DNA of 64,000 nt. Source: Owenia fusiformis (taxonomy: Eukaryota > Annelida > Polychaeta > Sabellida > Oweniidae). The DNA is taken from positions 15,616,181 through 15,680,180 of the forward strand of contig CAIIXF020000010.1 in NCBI GenBank assembly GCA_903813345.2. The letters are read 5' to 3'. The number at the start of each line of letters is the position of its first letter. Within the stretch, counting starts at the first letter, position 1. A model generated the notes under the pieces. It was given only the letters and a program-made list of their open reading frames with translations, ran no database searches and had not been told where the DNA came from. A program made the translations under genes and the position numbers. Positions 1 to 12,790 of the stretch are shown in pieces.

Positions 1-2179
1 GGAATTCATAAAATGTAAGATGTTTCAAGCAATTTCAAGATGTCTGAGACACCCTAACGTTGGTACTCGATTTCTACAATATATGAGCTCAATTGAAAAT
101 CGAATATCAAGTTATTCTATGATATCGCAAATATTCATATGCATACTCTCGTTGAGAGAAAGTATATTATTTTGCCATAAAATTAGCGGAAACGAGTGGT
201 ACACTTGAGCGGTATAAAAGAAATACTCCACCGACAGATTGCTTCGCCAACCCTTCTACAAAAGCGAGGTCTTTAGTGAGCCTTTCTTTCAAATCCCGCA
301 GAGACCATTTCTTTTATAATTTTGATTTATTAGCAAAGAATTCAATAGAAACTCGCTGATTATTTTAGAATGGTATAATGAATTTAATAAGCGTTTCATA
401 TTGGCCTGATTTGACAGGACTGAAGGTTTGATTAGGCGGTTGTGTGAGAGAATAGACTCGGATTAAACAACGATGCTTCAAATAATTAGGACGACTTCAT
501 CCCGACTTGATTGCGCTATTGATAGGTCCAGTCGTGCTAATCCAGAACCTAACCGTATTTTCATCACTAATACGACCAAACTGGTCGTGAGTCGTGACCA
601 TTTTATAACGTAAATCCACCGCAACTGTGACATACCTGGATCTCAGGCCAGTTTCACTTTCGAAAAATTTAAAGAATGTAAAAACGACATGATTTGGCAA
701 TTGTTTAAACGATTACATATCATAATTCATTAAATAAGACATAGCGTTTCGCTCATGTGAAATAAATAAATTAGAAAACAATTTTTACCGGGGCGATAAT
801 CTATCCTAAAACAAACACTTGAATGAGGGTCTACATATTTAGGGGAAGACTCCGTTGGACATCGCTCTTACTGCAACGCAGGGGTCAACCACGGTTCGTT
901 AGAGAGCGACATCGCAAAATGAACCACCGCGGAGCATGAAAAATTCTGCCCAGCACTTTCAGAAATGGCTGGTTAAATTTAACCGTGTTGTGTCACCACA
1001 TACACAGCTAGTTGGTGAGTTGACACTTGTTATGGCGGATTTACATCAACGAGAAGATACATCGCATGACGACACGGTCATCTTCTGAAGATTAAAAATA
1101 TGTTTTATGTCCAATGTAAAAGTCGCCAGCAGCTTAGCTAACCATTGGGTGTCGTGTAGTCTACGTAGACCCTGGGAACTCTTACATGATTTTAATTCGA
1201 GCATGGTTAGATATGAAATTAGTAACATTACATGTGAGCGAAACAGTATATTGCAATTAACAGAGCCGTTTTTTGGTTACACGTGTATTTTGCCATCAAC
1301 CCCAGGCTGACTGTGCTTCTAATTAGGTAACAATCTTTCTCTCCAACAGTCTATGTAAGTGATATAGAAGAAAACGATACAGGAGTCATCAGAGTTTCAA
1401 GTGACATTGTGGGAAAAGACTTAAAAATGACTTTAAAAACACAATCATCCTAATTGCTGACATTTTAGAGTTTGGGAATCTAAATATATTAATAACCGTT
1501 TTTTAAACAGTCGGTCACATGTTAATTCAAGTGAAAATGACTTATTTTTGTACGATACTGGATACGGTAATTAGTGGGCATTTTATCGTGGGTCAGATCA
1601 TTATCGCCGATGTTTAAAAACAACGATAAGAAAGTGCTAAAAGATGTGAAAGATATCCCATAATTGGCAAAGCTTTAACTGACTGAAGAGTGATGCAAAA
1701 CGTCCAACTCAAAATGACCCTATTGCTTTATTAGAATTTGCAGAATGATTCCTCCTATGAGCTCTTAGGAATGTGAGATATCATATTTCAACAGAGAGCC
1801 GTGTATTGGATAACCGGTGTCCATGGACGGGGTAGAATAACATATCTCTATAGGATTGTTCTCTTGCACCAATATTTGCGGACTATTTGTTTGTGTTTGG
1901 AACGAAGAAAACATGGTTCTTGCTACTCGTTGCCTTGGATACATAAACAGAGAGCTAGAATAGCTGTGCCGTACTGTCTTATACTTCTGCTAGTCTTCTC
2001 CATATCACAACCCACAAATGAAGTAGACCTATCAAGATTCAAAGAGCAATATCTCTTACTTATTCTATTTCCTTTATTGGGTTTGCTACACTGCACTTTA
2101 TGTATGTGTGTGAGGGGGGTAAGGGGGAGTGCTTGGTGTAATTTATTGTATTTTGATTTTTTTATTATTGTTTGCTTAC
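1..2179. other. Islet intron 3 (partial), no gene seen
   Basis: This stretch follows the donor of Islet exon 3 and, as the LIM exons are not yet joined to a homeodomain, is most simply intron. I looked on the minus strand for a homeodomain helix 3 (WFQNKR) and its coding variants and found none. The short open frames here have no recognisable family features. A long plus-strand frame over 1801-2382 is antisense to the LIM2 exon and its intron. Confidence 0.6.
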
Positions 2180-2463
2180 CTGCTAATTGTAGTCCACCCG
2201 TTCCCATCCTTGGGTCATTATTGTTATTATTAACTGGACTGCCTTCCTCTGGCTCCATCCCAGAGGAGCGTTCTAATACTTCATGGTCCGCCTTACAAAA
2301 CAAGCCATCGTCTCTGAGGGCAAACTCGTCGCCGGGAATAAGCTGGCGACTGCAGGCTACACATCGAAAACACTCTATGTGATATATCTTGCTTCTAGCT
2401 CGCATCACAAAGTCATTTTTACTAAATCCTAGATTGCACTTTGCACATTTTGTTCCAAATAAT
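2180..2463 (-). CDS. isl: Islet exon 3, LIM2 domain and linker
   Basis: Begins after TATTTGCAG and ends before GTAAGC. It completes Arg72, then encodes LFGTKCAKC and the rest of LIM2, followed by a linker with EPEEGSPV and five Asn residues. The exon leaves phase 1, so the next, unseen exon must begin with two bases of a Gly codon. Confidence 0.95.
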
Positions 2464-5400
2464 CTGCAAATAAAAAAATTAATTTTATAAAAATATTGCT
2501 ATGAAAAACAACGGATAAAAGCAATTGACAATATCGCATGAAATAAAAGTTTTGAAAAAGAATTAATTTTGAATCACTGGCGAAGTGCATCCGTTGTGTT
2601 GTGTTATGCTAAGTCATTTGTTTTTTCTTACTCGTGTGTTAGGAACAATTGATTATCAAAGAAATCTGATGTTCTAAATGGGAATGAAGAAAAATAGGAG
2701 GAGGTCGGAACATCTTTTAATCAATTCATTAATAAAGTATTTGGTGTGTGTTTGTTCTCTCCAGGAAGAGTTGACAGTTGAAGATCTCGCATGCTAAAAC
2801 ATGCTTTATTTGATTCAAAAGAAAGTTTGTTGTATTGATCAGTGGCTCTTGATTAGCGTGAAGTACATATCAGGGCCGAGAACACGCAAACTACCACCCC
2901 AGTCTCCCCACAACAAAATAAACACATTTAGAAAGACACGACACTAACAGGGGAAAAGAACGGACCAAGCCACGATATAGTAGGAGATGGTGCCAATTAT
3001 CGAATTAATATCACACGAAAATAGGGCCTAGCATTATTGCTTGCGTTAAACTGTTGTTTTATTTTGGTTGAATTGATTGGCTTTTGGATGGGACTGAATC
3101 GTGTAAGGAACAGACTACTTCAACAATAACACCACCAAACATTGTAATTCATAATTCATAAGGGCGGAAGGTTCGTGTACGCGGGTTAAATACATGTCAA
3201 ACTTTACAATATAATTAATATTAATAAAAAATGTTGTGATTTATTCATGTCTCAGAATGTTTGATAAAAAATAATCGATTCATCATATCTTAATATATTT
3301 TCAAAATTAATTATTAATTTTAAAGCATTTGTGTACACGAGAATCGCAAATATCTCACCGACTACTACTTTGCATTTCATATAAATACCATTATTCCATA
3401 TAACATACGATATATAAATAAAATATAATAAAATTATTTTTGGAGCACAGAACGTTGGTGTTTTCCAAATATTTGCATCTGGATTATCGGCTTATGCTGG
3501 ATCAAATTAAAACTTGTATCAACCATGAATTATTTTATTATATTAATAGCCTAAGTCAACACTCGCAGGTGTGTGAGTCTTCGAGATTAATTATTACTGG
3601 TATGGATGCATCATTGACCCGGATTATCACTGGCGTTTTTATAATTTTTATTATTTAAAGATGCAATAAAATTAACATACACAGAATAATTGAGTTTGTT
3701 GAATTTTTTAGACAGGTTAGACCTGGGATATGTTGGATCGATACAGGATTTAATTTGAGGAAATTGTATCTCATACTCAATACTTCATCAATGCATTGAT
3801 TACTATTAAAGAAATCTAATTATCCAAAATATTGTCTTCAATATTTCACTTCATTCAATCTCCAGCTCATTAGCAGAAAAAATACCAAAAAGAGCGCTAC
3901 GTGGAATCATTAATATTTGGGTATAATTAGCGTGAAGAAAATTATATAGTACTGAAATTATTTCTCTGAGAGTTTGTATAGAAATATGGTCCTGTATATC
4001 GACCAGGGCAGAGTTAATATTGAGTATAAATAGTCTCTGGATTCAAAGCAGGGTAGATCGCTGTAAAGTCTGCCTTTGAATTTTTCATTTCAGATTCACG
4101 GCTCAATAGAATTGATAGGGTATAGTATGTATTTCCATATTCATATCATACATTAATCTTTTTAAATTTACTTAAATTTGAATACAGAAATGTAGTCAAT
4201 GTCACAAGATATTGTTCTGCATTCATGAAAATATTCATAAAAAATATTTCTAATAATGATTATTGATATTCATCGATAATTTGGACTAGTTTTTATTTTT
4301 TACGGCTTCCGATTAGGGGCATTTATTATTCTGATAGAAAAAATAATTCTGCAGATTGACACGGTCATTCGTCCACATAGTTCCTTTTCACCACTGGCTA
4401 TCATTATTTTAATCAATGTATGCAAGTCATTCGATTAATTATAAGCAGACCCACAAGTGAAAATTCAATAACACAAATCGGATAAATTAGATGAAATCTT
4501 TGAAGCCATGACGGGATTAATGGAAAGAGGCTGTAACGTGGTGTGCGAACTGTAAGGAAAACTCGCAAGGAAAATCGTCAAATTTTTGCCCCGGGGTCGG
4601 ATTAACGGGCTACTCAGGATTTTGAAAATCGCTGATCCTTTACAACTACATAAGGGAATAAAGGATTGAATGAATAGTTCAGGTGCATGTGATTACGTCT
4701 CATTAATATACCAAATAAATATCACCATTCTAAACATTGCTCTTGTGTGTGGTAACATGTTACGTTACGCATAACTCTAATATTATTTGACCCCTTAGTA
4801 TAGGCTTTCAACCATGTTCCAAATCGCTCCTTCGGTATTTACACCAAAGTAATTGATTAAAAAATTCATACAGGGCCTAAACTCCTATGGTACCTGTACA
4901 CTTGATATGTTAACATGTCTTACCTTACGTAATCTCTTTTACAATAGGTTTTGCCATCTCTTACGAAGCACGTACAGCTCTCGTCGAGGTACTGGTTACA
5001 GTCGGCGCATTTGAGGCAACTAGCGTGCCATTCTAGGTCCGGGGCCACCCTCAGTATGAACTGATCCTGTATCTGCGCCCCGCACCCCACACACATTGGC
5101 ACACGACGTTTTTCTAACAAACAAATAAAAACAAGTTAAAGTATGTGGGCATGGGGCAATAATAAATGTATGTTTAAAATTTATGCGTTTGCAATTATTA
5201 ATTAAAGTTCAAATTTTAAATGTTTTCATTGAATTAAAATGAACGATAGTTCTGGCAAAAATACTCATAGATATTGTATATAGTAGTTTTAATAAAAATA
5301 AATAACTCTTGGAACAGAACAAGAAATGTACAAACCACCAATATATATTAATGATAAAAAAAATCAGATTTAAAATTGTTAAAAAAAAGTTTAATAAAAC

Positions 5401-5805
5401 TGAAACAGGCCAAATGAATTAAAAAAGAGACTCAGAAAGAGTAAAATAATTGTATAATTGCTAAACGATTCTCTAACTTGAAGGCATGCTTTAAGATCTT
5501 TTATGTTTGTTTACCTTGTATCAAAATCGTTTAACAAAACGTAAATAAACCGATTTTTCAAGCTATATATCTCTAAATGTTCCCCATGACCATTCATTCG
5601 GACATGACAAGACGCATATGATTGCATACCCCCTTTGCCCCCTCAACCCAGACTGTCTCTGCACGTTATATACTTGTCAAACTCCAAATGTCAAAAATAA
5701 AAAACAACTTCTAACTTTAAGGCTTGACACTAAACACACTTCGGGTAAACGTTTTTAAAGTTCTTTAAAAGATTACTTACTTTTCGGATGAGGTTCCACA
5801 GTCAT
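2180..5805 (-). CDS. isl: Islet-type LIM-homeobox transcription factor, 5' part (3 exons)
   Basis: Islet proteins are nuclear LIM-homeodomain transcription factors that specify motor neurons and other cell types; the LIM domains bind cofactors such as Ldb/NLI. Exons are 5781-5805, 4924-5113 and 2180-2463, joined in phases 1 and 2, giving 166 residues that run off in phase 1. The start [12 protein letters not shown] resembles the vertebrate MGDMGDPPKKKR start. LIM1 covers about residues 16-69 with zinc ligands C16, C19, H38, C41, C44, C47, C66 and D69. LIM2 starts at C78 and contains the Islet signatures [13 protein letters not shown] and [14 protein letters not shown]. After LIM2 come an acidic linker and an Asn run. 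The homeodomain is not in the window, so the gene continues left of base 1. Islet is preferred over Lhx or Lmx because of the near-identity of both LIM domains to ISL1/2. Confidence 0.95.
2464..4923. other. Islet intron 2
   Basis: AT-rich intron between the LIM2 and LIM1 exons. I see no further exon, repeat family or RNA gene in it. Confidence 0.7.
4924..5113 (-). CDS. isl: Islet exon 2, LIM1 domain
   Basis: Preceded by a TTTGTTAG acceptor and closed by GTAAGA. It holds the whole first LIM zinc-binding domain, including the family-typical [18 protein letters not shown] tail. The last two bases start the Arg codon completed by exon 3. Confidence 0.95.
5114..5780. other. Islet intron 1
   Basis: AT-rich intron between exon 1 and the LIM1 exon. 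Nothing else is recognisable. Confidence 0.7.
5781..5805 (-). CDS. isl: Islet exon 1 (initiator)
   Basis: Encodes MTVEPHPK plus one base of the next Lys codon, ending at a GTAAGT donor. Its brevity and position match the tiny first coding exon of other Islet genes. The methionine is the only one that gives the family's basic pre-LIM leader. Confidence 0.88.
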
Positions 5806-8800
5806 CGCGTCACTATTAGTCGATGGTAAAATTTTAATTCTCATATGCGTTTTTAGATATTCTGGGTGGTCAAATAATATATCCTTGCTTGTACTATAAC
5901 TACTTCATTCTATCTGTACCTTAAAACCATTGCTTCTAGTATACATTCAATCTCTCATCGTTTCTTACTTCTGATTGGCTGGTGGATGATTAAAATAACC
6001 ACGTGACTAAATCGATTTCAATAATACTCCACCGGCGGTGCACCGACTGTAGCGCCATGGTTTGGGAGAATCACGAACTAACGCCTCGTGAATGAGCTAT
6101 TCTATTTAGTACTAGCAATAAAATACACAAAGTTAATTTCCCGTCGTGGAAAAGCATACCAAAATATTATCGGCACAAGTGATTCCTGAGCCATCTTTAA
6201 AAGAAAAAATCAACGAAAACAGGCTATTAACGATAAAACCTAATTGTACAAAACAATTTAAATTATTCATTGAAAAGGTCAAATTATCGGTCAAATCCCT
6301 CTGATAAATGAGATATTGAATACTTTGTGGTCGGCAAAACGTAGCTTATTCAATTATGAATATGAGCTGGTATTTTGTGAACGTTTGTTAGAGTCTACAG
6401 TAGGCGGGGTTTGTTCACAATCCTACCTACCAAAATGTTTACTAAGGCCACCTCAAATAAACAAACATCTTTCACTGCAAATTCCGCCACATTACTAATC
6501 TTTAGGGAAAACATGGACGGTTGATTTTAGGTTAGAAGGGATTCCGTTGGTCAACAGAGGGGACAATCTCCGGTATGCCACGAATTCAAAGTGTTTCAAA
6601 GAGTTTATACCTATTTGGAGGCCGAGGTTGTCTATGTAATTTTTATACGCAATCGACACCTTTATAATTAGTTATATTATATCTAATTTATATCACATTC
6701 TCCACATCTACCCAGCTCTAACCACAGCTACTTATAAATGTGATTGAAAATGAAGAGATTGACATTGTACACCACTATGGCTTATTGCTGTTTACTAAAT
6801 ACCAACAATTAAAAAATAAGAGCAAATTAGTGAATTGTCATTTGAACAAGTTCTCAACGTTATTCATCATATTTTAAAGGATTCATGGGCCTAACCAATT
6901 CTCATAAAAATAATCCTAAAATACGTTAACTCCTTACAATGATAGGTAACTTATATAATTTATAGACTATGGACAGCAGCCTTTTTTCTAAAATCATAAC
7001 AGCCTGAAAAAAGTCCAAATTCCAAATTGAAACAAGTACTTTTCAATTTTAAAAGACAATTCATCACTTTATTCATGAACGTTTTTTACAAACTATTACA
7101 GAAAAGGAGTCAATTGACTTTGTAAGTTACATACGAATTAAAAATAGGATTATCATTTAAGATTAGAATATCTGCCCTTAACAGCTGTTTGGAGTTGGAC
7201 TCATTTTGGCAAAGATCGAGTAAAACCTATTTAATAGCTAAATTCGAAAAATGAACGGGGTCACTAATAAAAACATATTCAATCATATAAAAACATTCTA
7301 AACCAAAGTGAAAACGTGATATTGAAAATGCTCAAAATGCCCATGGATGATAAATTGTCCCATGATACCAATATTCAATTGAGATTTTGTCATTTTCACG
7401 CATGTCTATTTTATTGTCAATTTAGCATTCCTCGAACCCTTGAACTTGGATCCTTGTATGCCATGTTGCTTGGCATTTTAGAATTATTTTGGACACTCGT
7501 GGCTTACACACGGATTGAAACCATGAATTCTATTAGAGAAATCATTAATATTGTAATTTTTTAATTCAAAACTACTGTTTAATTTTGAAATGATATTGCA
7601 ATTTGCATTCCCATTCACTTGTATCAAACTGGTCAGTATCAAGCGAAGGTAACGGCCGTCACCTTTGCAGCTAAGATGGCGGACCGGAAGTGTCGATTTC
7701 GATATTTTTTAGTTTTCATCGAATTACTCTACTTTATAGTTGACGTAATGCTTTGATGATATTTGAACTATATCAGGCATATAGGACATAGAAACTCTAT
7801 ACATGAAGTATGAAAACTTAGATGCGAAGGTGGGACATTACCTTCGCTTGATACTGTCCAGTGATAAAGGTTATTTGTAATTTCAAAAATATCAATATTT
7901 CTGATTCTGTCTCTCCGATACTATTCAAAAAATTCCAGTCCGCTTTTTTTATGAAAAAATAATGGTTGATTCTAAATGATCGATGTGCATTGTTTATGAG
8001 TCCACGACCACACAAGTGTAGCAGAAGTTTGAGACCGATGGTAATATCTGCTTCAATCCAAGATCCGAGTCTTTGGTTTGCGTGACCTATTGTAGTTAAA
8101 TACAATCAGAGGAAAATGTATTGTTTAATAGCAAGTGATTTTGGCACAATGATATGTGTGATTTGCGTGTTTCTCCAGCACATCAAACGCTAGTTTCTTC
8201 TCTCTATTCAATGTTATGTAGTTTAAATTGCCCGGACTGGCATTTATTTTTCAAAATTGACATTTGACACTAAATATTGTTGGAATAATTTGATGTCTGG
8301 TTCTACGTTTTCATTACTTTTCTAATGTGCCAAACTGGGAGGGGTGGTGCCAGAGAGGAAATATGACCAATTGAAAGTCTGATTTATATGTGAAAACAAA
8401 ATGAAGTAAAATGAACTTCATAGATCTCCATTTCTTTCAATGATTATCTTATGGGGTCGATTCTTCAATCTAAATATTCCGATCACTTCATGGTTCTTAG
8501 GAATGATCTCGGCCAATATCGAAATGTTAGCCATTGTTAAACCAAGGGCGTTACAATACCCGGGAATTTATCGGTTCGTGCAGTACTTGTTTGTGATAGC
8601 GCCCTCTGTAGGTCACTGTGCTTATATTGGATAATCACATTTATGCGTGCGCGCGCAGCTCATCCACTGAACGAAACGCCACTTCCCGCTGAAATCACCG
8701 GGTATTGATCTTTCCCTTGGTTAAACCATATACTAAAATGTTGCTTATGTGTTTTTGATTTAAAGGCAGAATCAGATCAATAGGGGTGAAATGAATTGCA

Positions 8801-9300
8801 AGCAATATCATTCTCCCAAATAATGAAATAATGTGGTGACCACGTTTATAAAAAAATGATCTACATTACCTAAAGTGCATACTTTATTTCAGGAAAACGA
8901 TTGATTTTTACAAATCAAAAATATTCCAAATTTAACACAATATCTGGTGAAGGTTACCTCCTCCAATGACTGGCATCGAGAAAATCAAAGTGCTGTTAGC
9001 ACAATTTTGAAATAATGTTTACCACATGGCCTGATTCCAATGAGAGGTGCTGCCATCTTTCTATCCTACCCAATAAAAAATACTAGTACAAGTTAATAGA
9101 GATGTGTGGATCATCATTTTGTTCAAGGATATTGTATTGTATTGTATCTTTATCTTTATTAAGGGGTTGGATAATCTACAATTTGCCAACCAATGTACTC
9201 TTTCCAATTTCAATCTTCCGACTATATTTAGGCTAATCTGGTTTATGGTATTAGTAGGGATAGAGAATGTAAAATGCTGGAAGATTTTTTTATAATCTTT
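5806..9300. other. Islet 5' flank / intergenic
   Basis: Contains the unseen 5' UTR and promoter of Islet. Apart from one MITE (7629-7861) I see no gene. The short open frames are not supported by any family motif or splice context. Confidence 0.55.
7629..7861. mobile_element. MITE with ~24-bp inverted ends
   Basis: The left end CTGGTCAGTATCAAGCG is matched inverted at the right end as CTGGACAGTATCAAGCG, and the match runs on for about 24 bp with one or two changes. The 233-bp body has no coding capacity, which is typical of a non-autonomous DNA transposon. The superfamily is not assignable. Confidence 0.75.
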
Positions 9301-9329
9301 GGCAATGGCCCATGGACAAATAGCACCTG

Positions 9330-9860
9330 GACCTTTTTTATAGTGATGTCACGATCACGCTGATGCCATACACGAAGAGGACCTTTATCTTTTACACTGA
9401 TGTTATAAGCACGCTGATTTCATGTGCAAACAAGACCATTTTCAGTGATGCCACTGCCCACGAGCACACTGATGTCATACACAAAAAGGACCTTGACCTT
9501 GCACACTGATGTTATATGCACACTGATGTCAAGTGAAAACAAGACCTTTTTACAGTGATGTCACGAGCACACTGATGTCGTGTGCAAAAAGGACCTTGGA
9601 CCTTTAACCCTGAGGATATGTGCACACTGATGTCATGTGCAAACAAGACGTTTTTACAGTGATGTCTCGAGCACACTGATGTCATGCACTAAAAGGAAAT
9701 TGTCCTTTTAGTCCTTTAACGCTGATGTTATGTTCACACTGATGTCATGTGCAAACAAGACCTATTAACAGTGATGTCATGCACAAAGATAATAATGACC
9801 TATTGCATTGATGTTGAGTGCATTGATGATGTCCTGAGCAAACAGGAGAAAGTCCATTCC
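9330..9860. repeat. Tandem array of CACTGATGTCA-type units
   Basis: A degenerate compound array of about 100-125 bp per unit, each holding copies of AGTGATGTCACGAGCA and CACTGATGTCATGTGCAA followed by an AAGGACCTTT-like spacer. Four to five units are visible. It lies in the spacer between Islet and the arrestin gene, downstream of the arrestin 3' end. Confidence 0.8.
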
Positions 9861-9879
9861 ACTTTGCTCACCTTAATAT

Positions 9880-10035
9880 ATACAGTAAAACCTGTCTTAG
9901 TGAACAACTCTCTCTAGTGAACACCCATGTTTAGTGAACACCACTTAAACACACATTTTACATTGACTCCTGTGTAAAATCCTCTTTTTGTGGTAAACAC
10001 CTACTTTCAGTGAACACTTTTTTTATGGTTCCATA
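9880..10035. mobile_element. Fragment of a TTAGTGAACACC-type MITE
   Basis: Starts with TACAGTAAAACCTGTCTTAG, a pogo/Tigger-like end, followed by several AGTGAACACC repeats. The opposite end is not found, so the copy looks truncated or diverged. Related copies lie near 10960, 18962, 34180, 37900 and 51778. Confidence 0.5.
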
Positions 10036-11525
10036 AGTGTTTACTATATAAATGTTTTATAAAGTATTAGCTTACTAACTTCTGACTTCTTACATTAGAT
10101 ACAAGGAAAAATATAACATTCATGTTCAATTTATCACAAGATTTATTTTGCATTATTGCATGTCACAAAAATATATTACTTTAAGCATATAACAAATACA
10201 ACATTACATATATCTCTTTTAATAAAGCAGAGACATATCTCTGATAAAGGCAATGGAACACATACATATACACAATACCACTCTACTATACCTAACCCCT
10301 AGAAATGCATAAGCCATTCTGTTTGTCTAATTGTATCGTTAAGTATATTTTTGAAAGTACCTTATTAACATTTAACAGTCATCCAATAAACCATTCATAA
10401 GCAGCAGACACATAAAAACAAATATCATAAGCATTACTGATAGGCCAAATGGGTTGCTCATGAACACCAAATGCAAGGTATAGTAGAGTGAATACAAAAA
10501 ATGAAAGCTTGCATAGTTTCTCCAAACTAAATGCCAAAATATACTGTCATGTATGAACTTGTCTGTGCTTGGGTTTAATCGCATTTCCATTTTTGCGGAT
10601 TATTTATTGTTTACATATCGTTCAGTATAAAATATGAATCTGTTTATTTAAAGGCATCAAGGCATTTTATTCAAAACATTGATTCTGTGAATATTGAATA
10701 TCCCATATTATTACCCATATTTCTAGAAACATATATTAGAAATCAAAGCTGAATATGCGAGTGCTATGTGGTACATGTATTATGTATTATATACAAACTC
10801 ATTTTCATAAGAATTTGTTTGAGAAACTTGGAGAAACTGGAATCAACTGTAATCAACTGGAATCGTGGTTGTTTTAAATCTCAAATGGATACATTGTCTA
10901 GTTGTAAAAGCCAAAGGTTTACTGGGAGATTACTTTATAATGGAGCATACATAATCACTGAAATTCTGTGTAAGGTAAATATTCCACTTGAGAGATGTTC
11001 CACTTGGGAGGTGTTCCACTTCAGTTTATTTTACATAAATCTAATGAGTAACTGGACTTCAAAATGTGTTCTACTCATAGAGGTGTTCCATGTTATACTT
11101 TGTATCCTAAGTCAGACAATTTAATTTTCTAAAATCTAACGAGGCGATCCTCCAAATTAACCATGCAATGTTCATGGTGCCTTTTGTCAAATATAAAATA
11201 CTGAGTTTAACAAATGTAATACTGCAGTCAAGTGGCAACACATTCAATCAATTAGAAGTGACCCAATTGTCATAAATGTTTTATGTTGGCAAATATTTTT
11301 GTACTTAAAAAGTAAATAGTTTATTGGAATAAATGTTATCCATCCAATGGATGAGATCACACAGAAATAGGCAATAAGGAGACAAAGTTATATTTTTTGA
11401 GTGTCTTCACTAGAATATTACATGAAGAGGGAGCTGCTGATCAGTGTTAAAACCTGATCTATAATTTGACATAGGGATATCATAGTGACCATCAATGGTG
11501 CTTTTTAAATTATAATATATTGGAA
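10036..11525. other. Intergenic, no gene
   Basis: AT-rich spacer. The only thing seen is a degenerate TTCCACTTGGGAGGTGTTCC repeat near 10985-11100, related to the MITE family at 9880. Confidence 0.5.
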
Positions 11526-11529
11526 TATG

Positions 11530-12240
11530 TGTTATCCATTTAGGTGGGCCAAGTAAGAGTAACTAGAAAAACAGCAACTCCACGGAGTAGCAGATCCCAC
11601 CAAACAAAACATATTATGCTTATTATAGCTAGTGTAAATGTTGAAATGTTTGTGCTCTTTGTGATAGAAGCATGAAATTTGGCACAAAGTTAGTTTATAC
11701 CATTGTGAACTAGGCATCATCATATAAAATTTGAACCAAATCCGTTCACTGGTATATGAGTTATCAAAGATTATGTTTTTTACGAAAATTGGCCGCCATC
11801 TTGAAATAACAGCCGCCATCTTGAAAATTATTTCTTGAACAGAACTACTGTGTCCCTAGGCATAATAATGTAAAATTTCAACCAAATCTTTTTACTGGTA
11901 TTTGAGTTATCAAAGATTACATATTTTTACGAAAAATGGCGGCCATTTTGAATCTCTTTTTGAGCGAAACTCCTTTGTCCCTAGGCATCAGCATATAAAA
12001 TTTGAACCAAATCCGTCTACTTGTATTTGAGTTATCAACGATTACATTTTATACGAAAAATGGTGGCCATTTTAAAATTGAGCGGCCATATTGAAAATTC
12101 CTTCTCGAGCAGAGGTCCTACACTCATAAGGCATAAGCCTATAAAATTTTAACCAAATCCGTCAACCGGTATTGGAGTTATCGCCCAGACACACGGACGG
12201 ACGGCTTCTCTATATCCCCCTCGAACTTCGTTCGGTGGGA
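11530..12240. repeat. Interspersed repeat with ~130-bp internal subunits
   Basis: Four diverged subunits each contain AAATTTGAACCAAATCCGT, GTATTTGAGTTATC, a GGCGGCCATTTTG element and GTCCCTAGGCATCA. The right end runs CACACGGACGGACGGC, then a TCGTTCGGTGGGATAATAA end. The same end in the opposite orientation occurs near 37995, so this is a dispersed family. No coding capacity is seen. Confidence 0.7.
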
Positions 12241-12497
12241 TAATAATTAACATTTTACACATAGATTTGCACAATGGCATCATGCAAAAACACATATGAA
12301 CTTAACCCACCTTAACCAACCCACACCACTATAGTCCTAGGACTCATAAATCTTCAGTTGACTCCACATGGTGAGGTCACACAGTAGTAGCCATTCAATG
12401 TATATAATAAATACATACAATAATACATGTGCATGTATACAACAAGACAATGACTGTCACATTTACAGTGTTTCTAGCACCGTGATCAGTGTTCTTA

Positions 12498-12712
12498 CTG
12501 TACTTCTACTTAATTTGGCGGACCCGCCAAATTGTTAAAGTCCGCCAAATTAAGTAGCCGCCAAACTCCCCAGTAATTTTAGTACCATGTAAATTACAAG
12601 TAGTACCATTAGTACATTGTAATATTGCAAGTCCATCAAATTAAGTAGTTGCTTAATGCTCAAAACAGCAAATCTGCCAAAATAAGTAGCGCCAAATTAA
12701 GCAGAAGTACAG
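12498..12712. mobile_element. 215-bp MITE flanked by TA
   Basis: The inverted ends CTGTACTTCTACTTAATTTG and the reverse complement of CAAATTAAGCAGAAGTACAG are flanked on both sides by TA, as for Tc1/mariner-type insertions. The interior repeats GCCAAATTAAGTAG-like words in both orientations. Confidence 0.85.
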
Positions 12713-12790
12713 TAGTTGGTCTTTTACGTCTTTTTTCGTATTTGACCAATTATGAAATAATTGACAATCAATGGAGGATTAAATAAACTT

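Noticed and set aside
1-2179. Islet homeodomain exon
   Set aside because: Looked for RVRTVLNEKQL and WFQNKR coding on the minus strand; nothing matching, so it must lie outside the window.
1801-2382. 193-residue open frame on the plus strand
   Set aside because: It is antisense to the Islet LIM2 exon and the adjoining intron and has no recognisable domain.
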